64,000 nucleotides of DNA from Amaurobius ferox (GCA_951213105.1 OX578150.1:22502522-22566521), one strand, 5' to 3'. Shown: positions 34,826 through 47,219, counted from the first letter of the stretch. Notes: generated by a model not told the origin, from the letters alone. Translations and numbers: made by a program.

Positions 34826-37067
34826 ATGTTTTTCTTAGTTTTTACAAGTAAAAAGTGTGTTTTTGAAAAAAATCGCAAAATGTCACATTTTTCAAAAAAC
34901 GCATTTTTGGTAACACTTTTGCAAAAACGCACATTTTTAAAAAAAAATGCAAAAGTGCGAAAACCTATGTTAATTTCCATAGAGAAATCAGACATTTTGA
35001 AAAAAATCGCAAAATGTCACATTTTTCAAAAAACGTCTTTTTGGTAACACTTTTGCAAAAACGCACATTTTTTTTCTAAAAAATTCATAAAAGTGTGAAA
35101 ACCCATGTTATTTCCCATAGAGAATTCAAATAATCTAAAAACCACAATTTATTTTAAAAACGTACATTTTTGTTGCTTTTAACGTTTTTGAAACTTTTTG
35201 TGAAAAAACGCTAAAAGTGACACATTCTTAAAATTCATGTTTTCCCTTCATCATACAAGATTCTCACGTATCTCTTCGTAACCGCGATATGGTGGAGGGA
35301 TATTGTAAGAACGATGATCTTGGTACACCTTGGCTTGCCTTTAGCATACCCATGGCACGTCTTTGACATGCTCCTGGTATACGGATATCCAATACTTAAT
35401 CACTTAATTTAATTAACATCCTTTAATTAACTTGCGAGATTCATAACACTAATTTAATTAACATCCTTTAATTAACTTGTGAGACTCATAACACTTAAGT
35501 TCTTTGGGGATAAGCACACTTTCACGATTGTTTAAAATATTTATTTAAAATATTTATTTTTTTTGAATTTTTAAACTCCAAGGCTGAAATGATTGGGGAA
35601 ACATCCCCCTCCTATACACCCAATTCATGCGATTCTGCTACTTTAAAAACATACCTTTTTTATCACATTTTTGTAAAAAACACACATTTTTGATGTTTTT
35701 ATACGTTTTTGCAACATTTTGTGCGAAATGGTTATTTTTCCCATTACCACATTTTTAGTAACATTTTTCAAAAACACACATTTTTTTGTAAAAAAATGAC
35801 AAAAGTGCGAAAACCCATGTTAATTCCCATAGAGAAATTGGAATTTTGAAAAAAATCGCAAAATGTTAATTTTGCCCATTACCACATTTTTTGTTACTTT
35901 TTACGTTTTTGAGACATTTTGTGCAAAATGTTAATTTTCCCCATTACCACATTTTTTGAAAAAAAAATGACAAAAGTGTGAAAACCCATGTTAATTCCCA
36001 TAGAGAAATTAACATTTTTTAAAAAAAGTCGCAAAATGTTAATTTTGCCCATTACCACATTTTTTGTTATTTTTTTATGCTCTTGGAACATTTTAACAAA
36101 ATGTTAATATTTCCCATTACCACATTTTTCTTAAAAAAAAATTACAAACGTGTAAAATTCAAGTAAATACAGATATATTATTTCCCGAAGAGAAATACAA
36201 GATTCTCGCTGTTCACTTCGCAACCGTCATATAGGACAAGCACTCTTTTCTTAGAAGGCGGAGGGATATTGACATGACCTTGGCACACCCTTGGTATACC
36301 GTTGGTATGTAATAACAATGACCTTGATATACTTAATTACTTTATTTAATTATCCTCATTCATCTAAAAAAAAAAGAAAAAAAATACGAATATTTCATAC
36401 TTAATCACTTCAATTAGAAAAAAGAAAAAAAAATCCCATTAAGACAGAAAAATCCCCAGTTTTATTTCCGCTTTTCGCCGCTAGGGGGCGCTGATGGTAC
36501 TGCACAGTCTCCCTCATTGGTGAGTAGGTGTTGCCACCCCCCAAAAAGTTTCTCCCATACAGGTGTTGCTATGGCAACCCAAACAAAAAATATTTCTAAG
36601 TTCCATCTCCATAGTTCCACTTTTCGCCGATAGGGGGTGCTGGTTGCACTGCACAGCCTCCCTCACAGGTGAGTAGGTATTGCCACCCTGAAAAAAGTTT
36701 CTCCCCTACAGGTATTGCTATGGCAACCCAAATAAAAAAAAGAAGTTCCATCCTTAAAAGCTCCACTTTCTGCCGCTAGGGGGCGCTTATGGTTCCACAC
36801 CGCCTCCGATGGTGTTGCCATCCCGAAAGAAGTTTCTCTCCTACTTAGAAAAAATCTCATTCCAAAAATTTATTTCCCCCTAAACCCCTCGTACAAGACT
36901 ACGAAATCGTTGCCATCCGAAAACAAGTTTCTCCAAAATTTTTACCCCACCTTTTTTCATTCTCCCCCCCCCCTTTTACACCCCCGTCCAGGATTACGGA
37001 ATTCAAGTTGGCGGCCATTTCGCTGAGCGCTGAGCCTTCGCAGCAGAGCCGGCCTTCCTCTTCTACT
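34826..37067 (-). repeat. Right arm of the foldback element
   Basis: Inverted copy of the left arm over its whole length. It differs by scattered substitutions and small indels, so the two arms have either diverged or been imperfectly homogenised. Confidence 0.85.
36476..36787 (+). promoter_or_regulatory. Three CTCF-like motifs in the right arm
   Basis: Plus-strand matches lie at 36476-36492 (CGCCGCTAGGGGGCGCT), 36625-36641 (CGCCGATAGGGGGTGCT) and 36770-36787 (CTGCCGCTAGGGGGCGCT). They face outward relative to the core, opposite to those of the left arm. Confidence 0.45.
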
Positions 37068-38334
37068 CCCATATACCACACAAAATTGATTCATTAAAAT
37101 ATATGTAATTTAAATGTATGAAAGACGACATACCAAATTTGGACTTCAAATTTCTCCGGTTCTTGATTTATTCACCAAGAACGAGCACATTTCTACAAAG
37201 GCGCCAGAACTGGTTATCTCAATATGGTTCAAAATCCCAAGAATTAAAATATGCTATAAACCATCGTGACATACCAAATTTGGACTTCCTATCTACTTCG
37301 ATTGTAGAGTTATTCTCCCAAAACAAGTACATTCCTAGGGTAAGCAGGTTAGCCAGATAAGATTGTAATAATAATAATAAAAATTCGTTCAATTTTCAAC
37401 TTCACTATTATTATAACATGTTAAAAAAATTTCTTGTATGTATATAGATAGACATGAAAACGAAGCTAAATAATGGATTATTTTTCAACTATCTTATAAC
37501 AATAGTTATTCATATGACCATTGCGCAAACTGTCACCCAAACCACTGGCCTATATGTCAACCAACTACAAGAACTTGCAGAGATTTGAAAGACAAGTACA
37601 TTCCATGGCAAGCCCAAGATGGGATGACAAGATAATGTTAAAATTCTAAAGAATTAAAATTTGCCATACAATAAACACCGGCATGTAAAATTTTAGTCTC
37701 ATTAGTATGGAATCTGGTAAGTTAGGGCTTCAAAGATTTAAAATGCGACAAATACACAATATGACACCCTGTCTGTAGTTGAATGAAAAGTTGTAAAAAG
37801 TGTAAACACAAAGCATTACGACGCGATTAATTAAGATATGAAGGTGCGATTTATCGCTGTTGTGTGCCTTTCGGAAAATTCGATATTTCTGTAGCTTGGC
37901 ATCAAATATGTCACCTCAGATGGATTCAAGAGTTATAAATTCGCATTTTCCTTGTAAAAAGATAAAAAATGACATAAGTTTCATCTATGCACCAAGTGGG
38001 TCGATAGGGGTAATTTGGGACAAAAAATACAAAATAAGTTGTGTGAAAATTATATTTTTCTACACCAATCAATTTGTTACATTACATAAAACTCAGAAAA
38101 TGGTTTCATATTTTTTTGTGATGGAAACTTTTCTAAAAGTTGGCAACAGAAATTTGGACTTTCCAATGTTAATTTGTACCAAGAGATTTTTAGAGAGTTA
38201 TATATCTCTAAAATATGTACTTATTGACATCGCTTTTATTTTTACATATGTAGTAGGACAACCCAAATGAAAATTCTCAATTGAAAGTTTTACATTTTAA
38301 TATTTTGAATTAAAAACAAAAAATTAATTTCGGT

Positions 38335-39025
38335 CTGGAAGATAAGTGAATTGTAACATACTTATTTGTTACCAAAATTTTAATTTACATATTTTAAAAC
38401 CTCTAAAATGTTGTTGAATTCTACCCTTAAGTTCTTGAAGTACAGACGTTTAAATTTTCAAAATTTCGATTTCTGAGCATGCAGCCGGCCATCTTGCAAC
38501 GATCGTCAGACTCATAAATCCTTTAATGGGACATAAACGCCTATCACTTGACATCAATTTCTTCAATGTACTCGATGAGGTAGGTAGAAGTCAATTTTAG
38601 CCTATTTCAAAAATACGACAAGGGCGAAGGAGAATGCCAGACTCACGTTGGAACTACGATGTTCTACCACATGCAAAGTCAATTACAACATACTATTTTT
38701 TCCACATAATCCCAATGTACATATTTTAAAATATATTTTAAAAATTTGTTGAATTCTACCCGTAAATTTTTTAAGTCTAGATGCTTAAAATTTCAAAATT
38801 TTGGCTTTTGAGGCATCTGGCATGCAGCCTGCCACCTGTAACGACTGCCAGACTCATAAATACGTTAACTGGAACTAAAAACCTATCATTTGGTGACGAT
38901 TTCGTCCATTTACTCGATGAGGTATGTAGATGTCAATTTTAGCCTATTTCAAAAATACGGGGGAGATTGCCAGACTCATGGATCTCGGTTGACACTACGA
39001 AGTTCTACCACATGCAAAGCTTAAA
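38335..39025 (+). repeat. Tandem dimer of a unit of about 345 bp
   Basis: Two units, each with tacatattttaaaa, ttgttgaattctaccc, gactcataaat, gatgaggtaggtaga or a variant, and ttctaccacatgcaaag in the same order. The same dimer lies at about 55085-55765 in copy 2, and the second unit is nearly identical between copies. Confidence 0.7.
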
Positions 39026-39189
39026 CCTTTTGTACTCGATGGGTTGGTAAAATTTTTATTGGATCTCCGACTTGTTGGGAACTTCGAAAATGTTTTACAT
39101 GTTGTCATCCGGCCCAGCGCCAAATGTACAATTCAAAGGTAATTGTGTTGTGGATAAATGTTTTGAATATTAAAGAATTAAATTAATTG

Positions 39190-39830
39190 CATTATATAGG
39201 GAAAGTCATGTGCTGCCCACATCATATTTTCTATTTTATTGCCAAACGTAATTTTCATTTTTTTATCCATTGCTTTTTGTCTTTTCGAACGCCCCGCCCC
39301 TCCGAAAATAATCTTTGAATATTCGACAACAGTATGAACTTTGATGCCTACTCTCCATACATGCCTATCCATAGATCCAAACACTTTTGACCAGAAATGA
39401 ATGGATACAAGCTTCTAATGGACGTTTTTCTAAAGCCTCCATAAGGCCCAAGCGATATAGAAGTTTGAAATTTTGTATTCTTCTAGTATCAGCCAAAGAA
39501 AAAATTTCACTCGAAAATTTAGGGGGTTCTGAACATTCGATTGTGTTTAAAAGCGATAGGCTTCCAGTGTTCACGGATTGTAATTTTTGTACCAAATTTT
39601 ATTTGAATTGCTCCTTTCGTTCATGAGATATCACGAACGAATGTGTGTGTATGTGAGTCTTCACAGATTCATTGATACACACACACAGACATCACCTCAA
39701 AAATGTTCGATTCGTGATCAGGGATGCTTTAAACGTGCTCTTTCGACGAAAACTCGAATTCGAATTTTCGACTCCGTCACAATACTTTCCTTATACTTTA
39801 TACTATATGTATATAAGGAAAGTAATACAT
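39190..39830. mobile_element. Two family 2 fragments in opposite orientation
   Basis: A minus-strand 5' end (tatagggaaagtcatgtgct to about 39230) faces a plus-strand 3' portion (about 39400-39830) ending in the hairpin ctttccttatac...gtatataaggaaag. The counterpart in copy 2 is 55925-56535. Confidence 0.55.
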
Positions 39831-39834
39831 AAAA

Positions 39835-41090
39835 TTCGTATTGTTGATCCAAATGATCACAATTATAGCGTGTTACTCTTTATTTGAAAGAGCTTGAAAA
39901 ATTTTTTCGATTAATATCAAGTTTGACTGTGTACCCCTTCAGGAGGAGGGAGCAACTTTCCCCTCCCCGAGGGGCATAGTGACGTCACGAACACAAAAAT
40001 TGATGTATATGTTTCACTACAAGGATCGAAACAGTTAAGTTTCAGAATCATTGAGCCATAACTTACCCCTTTTGTGCATAACTATGATAAATTTCGTCCT
40101 ATGCTGCCAGGTCAAGAAAATATAATATTTCGGATAAATGTTGAAGTTTTTTCTCAAATTTTCAAACAATGCATCTAAGTCTAGATTTTTCATTAACTAG
40201 TCTAGAAGTTTCGTGAAAATTCGTAATTATTTGTGGCATCTATCGTGTGCATGAGAAATCGATGGCAGAAGGATAGACACCATTCTAAAGATAATTAACG
40301 TTCTAAGTGTGTTCAGGAGGCCCTTAAACCTATATTGGCATCATAATTTCGAAACCGAAAATTTTCGTGAAAACAATACTTTTCTATACTATGAGAAAGT
40401 AAAAGTTTGAAAAATCTGAATTTTTGGTCCAAATGACCACGATTGTAGCATGTTACCCTTCATTTTGAAGGGCCTAAAATATATTTCTGTTAATATAAAG
40501 TTGGACAATGTAGCACTTTGGGGAAAGGGGAGGGAATTTCCCCTCCCTCTCTTATTCCTGGGAGTTGGTGTATGAAGTGGTGGTGTGTATTACTCGAGTT
40601 GAGATAGCTAGCGTTGTGAGATCTGGGATTAATTAGTTCTTGGAGTTGGTGAGCGCAATCGAGCAGGGGTGAAGCCCTCTAATATTTAGAATAGAAAATA
40701 CATAGTGTAGTTCAGAGAAAATAAATAATTTTTCAAGAAATGAATAAAACGAGGGACCACTTACACAAATTTATGCTCCAAAACTTTGGGTGAGTCATCT
40801 GGGTTGGGACATGGAGTAAAACGAGGAAACGATTTCTTAAAACCTTCTTCTATATCATTGACATAAGGATCTACATCATTAATATAGAGTAGGTCATGCT
40901 TTGTCAACATCAGATTTTTTTTTTAGAAACGAAAAGAGTATTACTAGGTAATGGGTATTCGTTTGACTCAATATGAAAAGAGGAATATTTGTATATATAA
41001 AAATACTTTTCATGGAATTGAAAAAAAAAAAGAATTCTGCCATTTAAAACTTTTCAGCACAACCAGCTCAGCCCGTGCGCTTAGTGATAA
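39835..41090 (+). repeat. Repeat module 3 in duplication A copy 1
   Basis: A tandem dimer: atgatcacaattatagcgtg (39855) recurs as a variant near 40432. It includes gacgtcacgaacacaaaaat and a pyrimidine-rich cccctcccc stretch. No coding content. Confidence 0.65.
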
Positions 41091-41387
41091 TTCATTAAAG
41101 CATAGGCTAAAATTATTCATAAATCTGTTATAATATATAATATAAAATCATTTTCTAAAAGTTCAATAATAATTTAAATTTGCTATCATTTGAAAAGCGC
41201 ACCAGAACTCAAAAACACATAGAAACTACTGAAGAAATTCCCTTCAGTCCCGATATGACGTCACGGAGCGGAAACCAATCGCATTCTCCTGCGCTGTGTG
41301 ACCTACCTTCTTTCTAAATGCCTCGAGTTTTGTCCTCGAACACAGGTGTTCGGGGTCACCTTCATGTCAATGCTCAATCTTCTGAGC
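41091..41387. other. Unique sequence with CRE and CCAAT motifs
   Basis: At 41254-41275 an atatgacgtcac is followed closely by accaatcgc, a promoter-like pair in a locally GC-richer stretch. No coding frame follows before the Jockey insertion. Confidence 0.3.
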
Positions 41388-41401
41388 AGTAAGCACGTCG
41401 G

Positions 41402-42032
41402 GAATGCTGTATGCAGCACCCGTATGGGGATATGCCTGTAAAACGACCATAGACTTATTAGAGACAAGACAAAACAAAACCCTAAGGATTATAAGGAAAG
41501 CCCCTAGATACTTAAGAAACTCGGTAATTAGGAAAGACTTCAAAATAAAAACTGTTAGAGCCCAAATTAAAAAGCTAGCGCTTAAATTCTACAGAAATCT
41601 GCCATCTGTCCCAAATGAACTATTATTTAATCTGCATGACTATGATCATCGCAAGGCTAAATCTCGTAAGAGACCCCGTTCGGTACTTAACTTTGATATT
41701 CGGTACTAGGAAAGTCCCACCTTAATCAGTTGATATTAAATAAAACTCGCGATCTATGCTTTTCTACAAAATGTCTTAAATCCTAAACTGCTAAAATGCT
41801 AGGTAACCCTCAGATCTGCATCAACCCCCCAAACTGCTTAAACTCTAAATGTGCAACAAACTGCCACACTAGGAGCTGGGTCAAATAATAAAAACATTAA
41901 ATCAAAAACCTTGAACTTCCAACTATGGACCAATGAAATAATGTCACAGTATGAAGATAAGAACCACACCTAGAGATTGGAGATTAAAGGCGCTTCGCGC
42001 CTGGTGCTTTGTTCTGGACGAAACTCTATTCG
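41402..42032 (+). mobile_element. 5'-truncated Jockey-like non-LTR retrotransposon
   Basis: Flanked by the exact 14-bp duplication agtaagcacgtcgg (41388-41401 and 42033-42046). The left end falls inside the coding region, typical of incomplete reverse transcription. No poly(A) tail is seen at the right end, where the element ends with a 3' untranslated region of about 320 bp. Confidence 0.85.
41404..41709 (+). pseudogene. C-terminal end of a Jockey-type reverse transcriptase
   Basis: A 101-residue frame beginning LYAAPVWG followed by QNKTLRIIRKAPRYLRN. This is the conserved thumb/C-terminal region of Jockey-clade reverse transcriptases. The polymerase palm with its catalytic aspartates and the endonuclease domain are missing. 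It ends at a TAG. It is a dead fragment even though the frame is open. Confidence 0.85.
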
Positions 42033-42073
42033 AGTAAGCACGTCGGAAGCTACTAGATTTAGGCGATCGGACG

Positions 42074-42129
42074 TGACGTCATACCAGACGTGACGCATCG
42101 GGCGTGACGTCATACCGGACGTGACGTCT
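42074..42129 (+). promoter_or_regulatory. Cluster of four CRE-like sites
   Basis: tgacgtca at 42074-42081 and 42105-42112, with one-to-two-mismatch versions at 42091-42098 (tgacgcat) and 42122-42129 (tgacgtct). Starts are spaced 17, 14 and 17 bp, within gac-rich repeats of the form ggacgtgacgtcatacc. CREs bind CREB/ATF proteins. It may be a minisatellite that resembles a regulatory cluster. Confidence 0.45.
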
Positions 42130-42185
42130 CGAAGCTTCCAGCAAGGAACAATTTCCTCAACTCTTCTCTGCCTGCTCCGACCAAA

Positions 42186-45100
42186 TTCTAGGTGGCTTTG
42201 GAAGAACCAGTCAAACCTGTCAAACCAGTTTCTTACCTTTCAGATTGTGTGGAATAGCATTCTGCCGTTTGCTCTGGCTATATTGGCACGTGTATTTTCT
42301 CTGTGTATTTTTAATTGAAGTTTGATCAGACTTTAACGGGGAACCATGTTTATTTTTACGTTTATTGGATACTGATATATTTCTTCAACTCCAGTTGGGT
42401 AAGTTTCAGATGTGTTGTCTTTTTGTATAATTTCAAACAATCGTGACCACTAAAATGTTGGGCCGTCCCGAGCTTGTTTCAATTAAGCAAATTTGATATT
42501 GATGAATCAGGACTTACCAAGGCATTATAGCAATAAATTCCACCCTTAGGCACTAATATATGTACAACCAGTAGACATTAATATACTTACTTCGAAAGTA
42601 ACAGTTGCATGCGAGGAAAGTATGCTTCACAAATTTTAATAAATCATGTTTAAAGATATCACGTGTTTCAAAGATGTTGCCATTAACATTATTCATGCAA
42701 ATATATAAACTTCATATTTTGTGTAAAAACTTTTATTTATTGTGACATGAACATTGGTATATTGATATAAACCACTGAGCTCAATTTATGCAGTTAAATT
42801 CGATACTTGTTAATTTTTAACTTTACATTATCACGTGTTAAACGTTACGTTATCACGTTTTCTCTTATTAAATATAGAAGCGAAGCTGAATATAGGACTC
42901 TTAACTATTTTACAACAATGGGATTTTTCCAGAACATTTCAAAATAAAATACTAGGTTTATTTTTTAAGAACTCGCAAAATTTTAATAAGTGAAAATGTT
43001 CTATTCGGTTAAGCTTTGAACTAAATTTTAGCTCCCTTGGACGTATGAAAACATGTCATCAAGGAAGTTGAAACTTACGGACAACAACACATCGGTTATG
43101 ACGAGTTAAATAAAAGATTTTAAAAGCAATGCGCATGTGATAACAGCTTTCCTACCATAGTATAAATGCTTTAAAACATATATTATTATTAGAATTTCCT
43201 CGTCCTATAGAGGGATTGTAGTTTTCTTTGAAATATAAGGAGCAGAGATGTTGAAAATAAAACACTTTTTAAGAATTAGAATTCCTGTACACCTTTCGCG
43301 ATGACAACACTCAAATTAACAAAATGAGCGATGGTAATGTATAGCGAAAGCATTAGTCATGTCGAAATCCGCAGCTCGAGTTTTCGACGGATCTACACGT
43401 TTCAAGCACTCTAGAGCACTAAAGAAATAATTTTATTGTGAAGTATGTGCATGTACCTGTCTGTCTGTATGTGCAGTGTGTGTATCTACTCTAACTTAAA
43501 ATCTATTTGATCAAATTTCATACAATTTGATAGATAAGTATCTTGCGGGTGACCATGGTGCTGATTAGATTTTGGTACGAATTGGGATAAAAAAGCATGC
43601 CTATTTTCGGGAAATCGACCACAAAAATCGTCGAAATCCAAAATAAGACTACATATGATCAAATGTTTCAATTAAATGCTTGTTTTGTACGTTATTTTTA
43701 ACAATGAAAAGAATAAAACGAACCCCATCACACTAGGCCGTTCTCGAGATATTTTAGGGTTTTCTGTTTGCATTTTCGCTACGTCACCTTTGAAAATAAG
43801 TTCAGTTACCTAAGGGGAAAGAAAATTGAATTAAAAGTGGAAATTCAGTGTAATTTTAAATAATTATAGCTGTAATTTTGTGCAATTAAACTCAATATAA
43901 TAAACTATTGAAGAAATAAAGAAAACTGTCTGCAGGGAAAGTCATGTGCTGCCCACATCAGATTTTTACTATCCCTGCAATGTATGGTAACGTATAGGGA
44001 AAGTATTGGAATCATGTCGAAAATTGCAACTCTAGTTTTCGACGGATTAACACGTTTTGAGATCTCTAGAAGGTGAAAAAACCATGTTTATCGTGATGTG
44101 TGTGTCTGCCCAATATCCACTCTACCTTAAATATTAATTTACCAAATGTCATAAAATTTTATAGATAAGGCACTTGGGAGTTACTTTGTTGCTGATTAGA
44201 TTTTGGTATGATTTCGAAAAAATGAACATGCCTTTTTTGAAGAAATCGTCGAAATCTAAAATTAAGGACTACGTATGCTCAAATGCATCAATTAGATGTT
44301 TATTTTATGCTTAATTTTTGACAATGAAAACAATAAGATCCACCCCATTACTATAAGACTAGCTATTCTTGAGATATTTTAGTTTATTCCCATTTTTGCT
44401 ACATTTTTTTATGCATTTCTACTACGGTTTTGAACATACGTCTAATTACGAATAAAAACGAAAATTGATTAAAAAGTGCAAATTCAGTTTACTTTCAAAT
44501 AATTATGCGTGTTATTTTGTGGAATAAATCTCATTTTAATGCATTATTAAAGAAATACAGAGAACACGAATTTGAGTCTGTAGGGAAAATCATGTTCTGC
44601 CCACATCAGACTTTTTTTTCTTATTCCGAATACTGCTCATTTTGTACATGGAACTGATTGGTATCTTTATATTCCTCTTTTATAATATTTTTCTTCTTAT
44701 TCAAAAGAATAAGATCATCCCCATTACTCTTAGATGGATCATTCTCGGGATATTTATTTTTAAATTGGGGAACGGAAGACGTTTTTCACTGCAGTGAAAA
44801 AACTTTAATGAAATTTCTTAAAATATAGTAGTTGCGTCTTTTCAGGTTTATTTTGATATTCATTAGATTTTGATATAATTCGGAAAAGATAATCGCCCTT
44901 TTTATGGCAAATGGCCCGCAATGTTTGTGAAAATGAGAAATAAATGACTACAATTTCTGAAATATATTAATTGCTTGTCTTTCATGCAATTTTTGACATC
45001 ACAGCGAATAAGACTAACCCCATTCTAGAAAGAATTTCTCGATATATTTTGGTATACTTTTTTTTTTAATTTTGAAGAGCTGAAGTATTTATAGTGCATA

Positions 45101-45932
45101 AAGTTGCCAAATGAAACAAACATGTATTACAACCTCAAATTGTAAATAATATCAGAAAGGTATCTATGGCATTTTCTACAATTAAACTCGATTTAATACA
45201 TCGTGAAATAAAAAATAAAATGAATTCGTAAGGAAATTTATGTGCTATTCACATCTGGTCTGTCATCCATTTATTCCTGGTTGAAAGTACTGACAAATCA
45301 TTTACTATTTTAATAATAGTGATTAATATGTATTAAAAAAAAATACATTTAAAATCAATAATGTGCAATACCTTAAAAACGTATATTTTATTGCCCAGTA
45401 AATGGATATATCAAAATGAATTATCCAGTATATGGATTATAAATTCTTTTTAAATTTTCAAGTGAAAACGTATAAGACAGGGACCCTAGGCTGAGCCTCA
45501 AGAAAATTATTTGACCTCTGACGATTATTGATTCTATACTAAAAATATTTTGATTTGCTCAATTTGTTTGATATATCGATGCATATGGAAAAGTAAAAAT
45601 TCATTGAAGAACGGCTGTTGAGTATATGTAATTGTGTATGATTTTTTGCATTTCAGATCAAAAATGTAAAATTTCTCGAAAACGGAGCATGATGGCGTGA
45701 TATAAATAATGGTATTATAACTTTTAAAAATATTATTTTTTTATAACGTCTGTCAGATTTTCGAAAAATTAATATGTATTTTTCTGGCCCATTCACCCCG
45801 AAAATCAATGGCTCCGTGGAATTTATCAATTCATGTAATATTATCATATTTAAAAAACAAATTTTGACTGATAATATGAGGAACTAAATTCTAACCCTAT
45901 TGACTTTCGCTTTAAAAACTCAAAAGCCACAT
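42186..45932 (+). repeat. Segmental duplication B, copy 2
   Basis: Collinear with 13460-18063. It holds two family 1 hairpin-ended repeats (about 43327-43970 and 43973-44612, minus strand). A further partial copy (about 44690-45060) is absent from copy 1. It has no insertion at the site matching 16074-17364. Confidence 0.9.
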
Positions 45933-46209
45933 TGCTCCTCAGTTTTAAGAACCGTGAAGGACAGGCCGCAAGATGGAATCAACGACTTCGGTTCAAATTC
46001 AGCGACTTTAGTTCAGACTTCTATTCAATTCAAATATATACACTACAAATTCATATGTTTAAACTTTGTATACACGGTCGTCTTCATAATGTTACGTATC
46101 TTATGGAATCGTCGGTGTATTTTCAGGATAACTAACACTCTTATGAACAAACACAGGAACATTATACAACAAAGAGCTCCATAACTATCTCACAAGATCA
46201 GTAAACAAC
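45933..46209. other. Unassigned sequence between duplication B and the LTR
   Basis: Overlapping 67- and 94-codon plus-strand frames with no recognisable domain. Possibly a further retroelement remnant. Confidence 0.3.
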
Positions 46210-46799
46210 TGTCGGGTACAGTAAAACAGCAATTAAATGCTCCACTAATTTCACATAACAGCTGACACTGTTCTCAAAACATTGACGTATGTCACAATCA
46301 CTGTTCAATTTAGCTTGTATCGCGTCAACTGCTCTCTGAGTGGTGACTCTATATAGTCTGTGTGTGTGGAAACTTCTTGAATAGGCTCGTATTTTGTAGA
46401 ACATTCGTTATTTCTAGGTGGTTCTCGAACATTCGAAAAATTGCTAAATTGGCTATAAATCGCCCTCCAGCCGATGTGGTGGCCGAGCGGTCAAAGAGGC
46501 AGGCGTTTCCTCGTGATGGCTCGACTGCCAGATTGCGGGTTCGAGTCCCGCCTGCGGGCATGGATGTTATGTCTTATTGGGGCAGAAGTCAGACTTCTAC
46601 CTTCGGGTGCCCCGGGTCTATGACTAAACAGAAGCAGTGCACACATTCTTCCGTATTAAAATGTTAGGGACACGGCACCAACCAACCAACCAAATCGCCC
46701 TCCAAACTTCAGCATAGGGCACCCCTAATTTCACGCCATAGAAATGACTGTAATAGAACTGACCGTAGGAATGACCTGTAAAAGTTTTTTTCTCTGTCT

Positions 46800-46844
<45 letters not shown>

Positions 46845-46874
46845 CTGATGGAGGCATTTGACACGTTTCTAACA
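46210..46874 (-). mobile_element. Gypsy-type long terminal repeat, interrupted by a SINE
   Basis: On the minus strand it starts TGTTAGAAACG directly after a purine-rich ggacggggcgg (a polypurine-tract-like primer site, 46875-46885) and ends TACCCGACA at 46210. A TATA box, ctatatagag, lies near 46346-46356 on the minus strand. Without the SINE and its duplicated target, and an A37 run at 46805-46841 (T on the minus strand), it would be about 400 bp. The 5' LTR is not in the window. Confidence 0.65.
46470..46691 (+). mobile_element. tRNA-derived SINE inserted in the LTR
   Basis: Exact 13-bp duplication aaatcgccctcca at 46457-46469 and 46692-46704. The head is a tRNA-Leu/Ser-like unit with A box gtggccgagcgg and B box gggttcgagtccc. 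The tail is a (CCAA)n run at 46677-46692. The tRNA-like part has a long variable arm but no proper acceptor stem, so it is not a functional tRNA gene. Confidence 0.9.
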
Positions 46875-47219
46875 CCGCCCCGTCCTTAAGACTGTACGAC
46901 CCAGGCAGTATCAACCTAATGTGGCCCAAACTATGGGGCTTATCTACCTATATGGGCGACTTTTAGATTGGTTGAAGATGATTTTTGCATTCGATAAACG
47001 ACACTGTTTATTCCTTTAAATACAACGTTGGGTCCTTCGTAGTTATGTTGAACTTTCTGTGAAAATTCTGGTCGTGGCCAAGGGTTGAACAGCCACACCT
47101 TGTCGCCCTCCTGGAATCGTACTTGATTAGCTTTAGCATCGTACCGGGTTTTCATATTGGGGTCGTCCCGAACCCGACCGAATGAAAAATCGTTGCAAAA
47201 CCAACCGAATTATAAATTG

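Larger units (their letters stand above)
28875..37067. mobile_element. 8.2-kb foldback element with 2.25-kb inverted arms
   Basis: Flanked by an exact 6-bp duplication, cccata (28869-28874 and 37068-37073). The paralogous locus has one cccata at 54641-54646 and no insert. Termini are agtagtagaagagg on the left and cctcttctact on the right. The arms are 28875-about 31132 and about 34826-37067, inverted, with most bases matching. The 3.7-kb core has no transposase, polymerase or integrase frame. A 6-bp target duplication and an AG start are reported for Polinton/Maverick elements, and other superfamilies also make 6-bp duplications, so the class is open. Confidence 0.9.
37074..41090 (+). repeat. 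Segmental duplication A, copy 1, right part
   Basis: Collinear with 54647-57800. Copy 1 alone has about 835 bp at 37423-38256. That segment holds a 136-codon plus-strand frame (37860-38270, GTG start) rich in F, I and K with no recognisable domain, which I do not call a gene. The rest holds a tandem dimer (38335-39025), family 2 pieces (39190-39830) and module 3 (39835-41090). Confidence 0.85.

Noticed and set aside
29780..36170. Short frames of 60-77 codons in both foldback arms
   Set aside because: They occur as mirror copies and follow the A/T-patterned subrepeats. No protein family is suggested.
29167..36787. CRISPR-like array
   Set aside because: The repeated units are imperfect, about 150 bp long, and carried in transposon arms; this is eukaryotic DNA.
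28875..37067. Full Polinton/Maverick virus-like element
   Set aside because: No polymerase B, integrase, ATPase or capsid-like frame can be seen. Only the 6-bp duplication, AG start and long arms are compatible.
37860..38270. 136-codon plus-strand reading frame
   Set aside because: Begins with GTG, has a composition typical of translated AT-rich noncoding DNA, and lies in a segment absent from the other duplication copy.
46480..46565. tRNA-Leu/Ser gene
   Set aside because: It has polymerase III boxes but no proper acceptor stem, and it is the head of a SINE with a target duplication.
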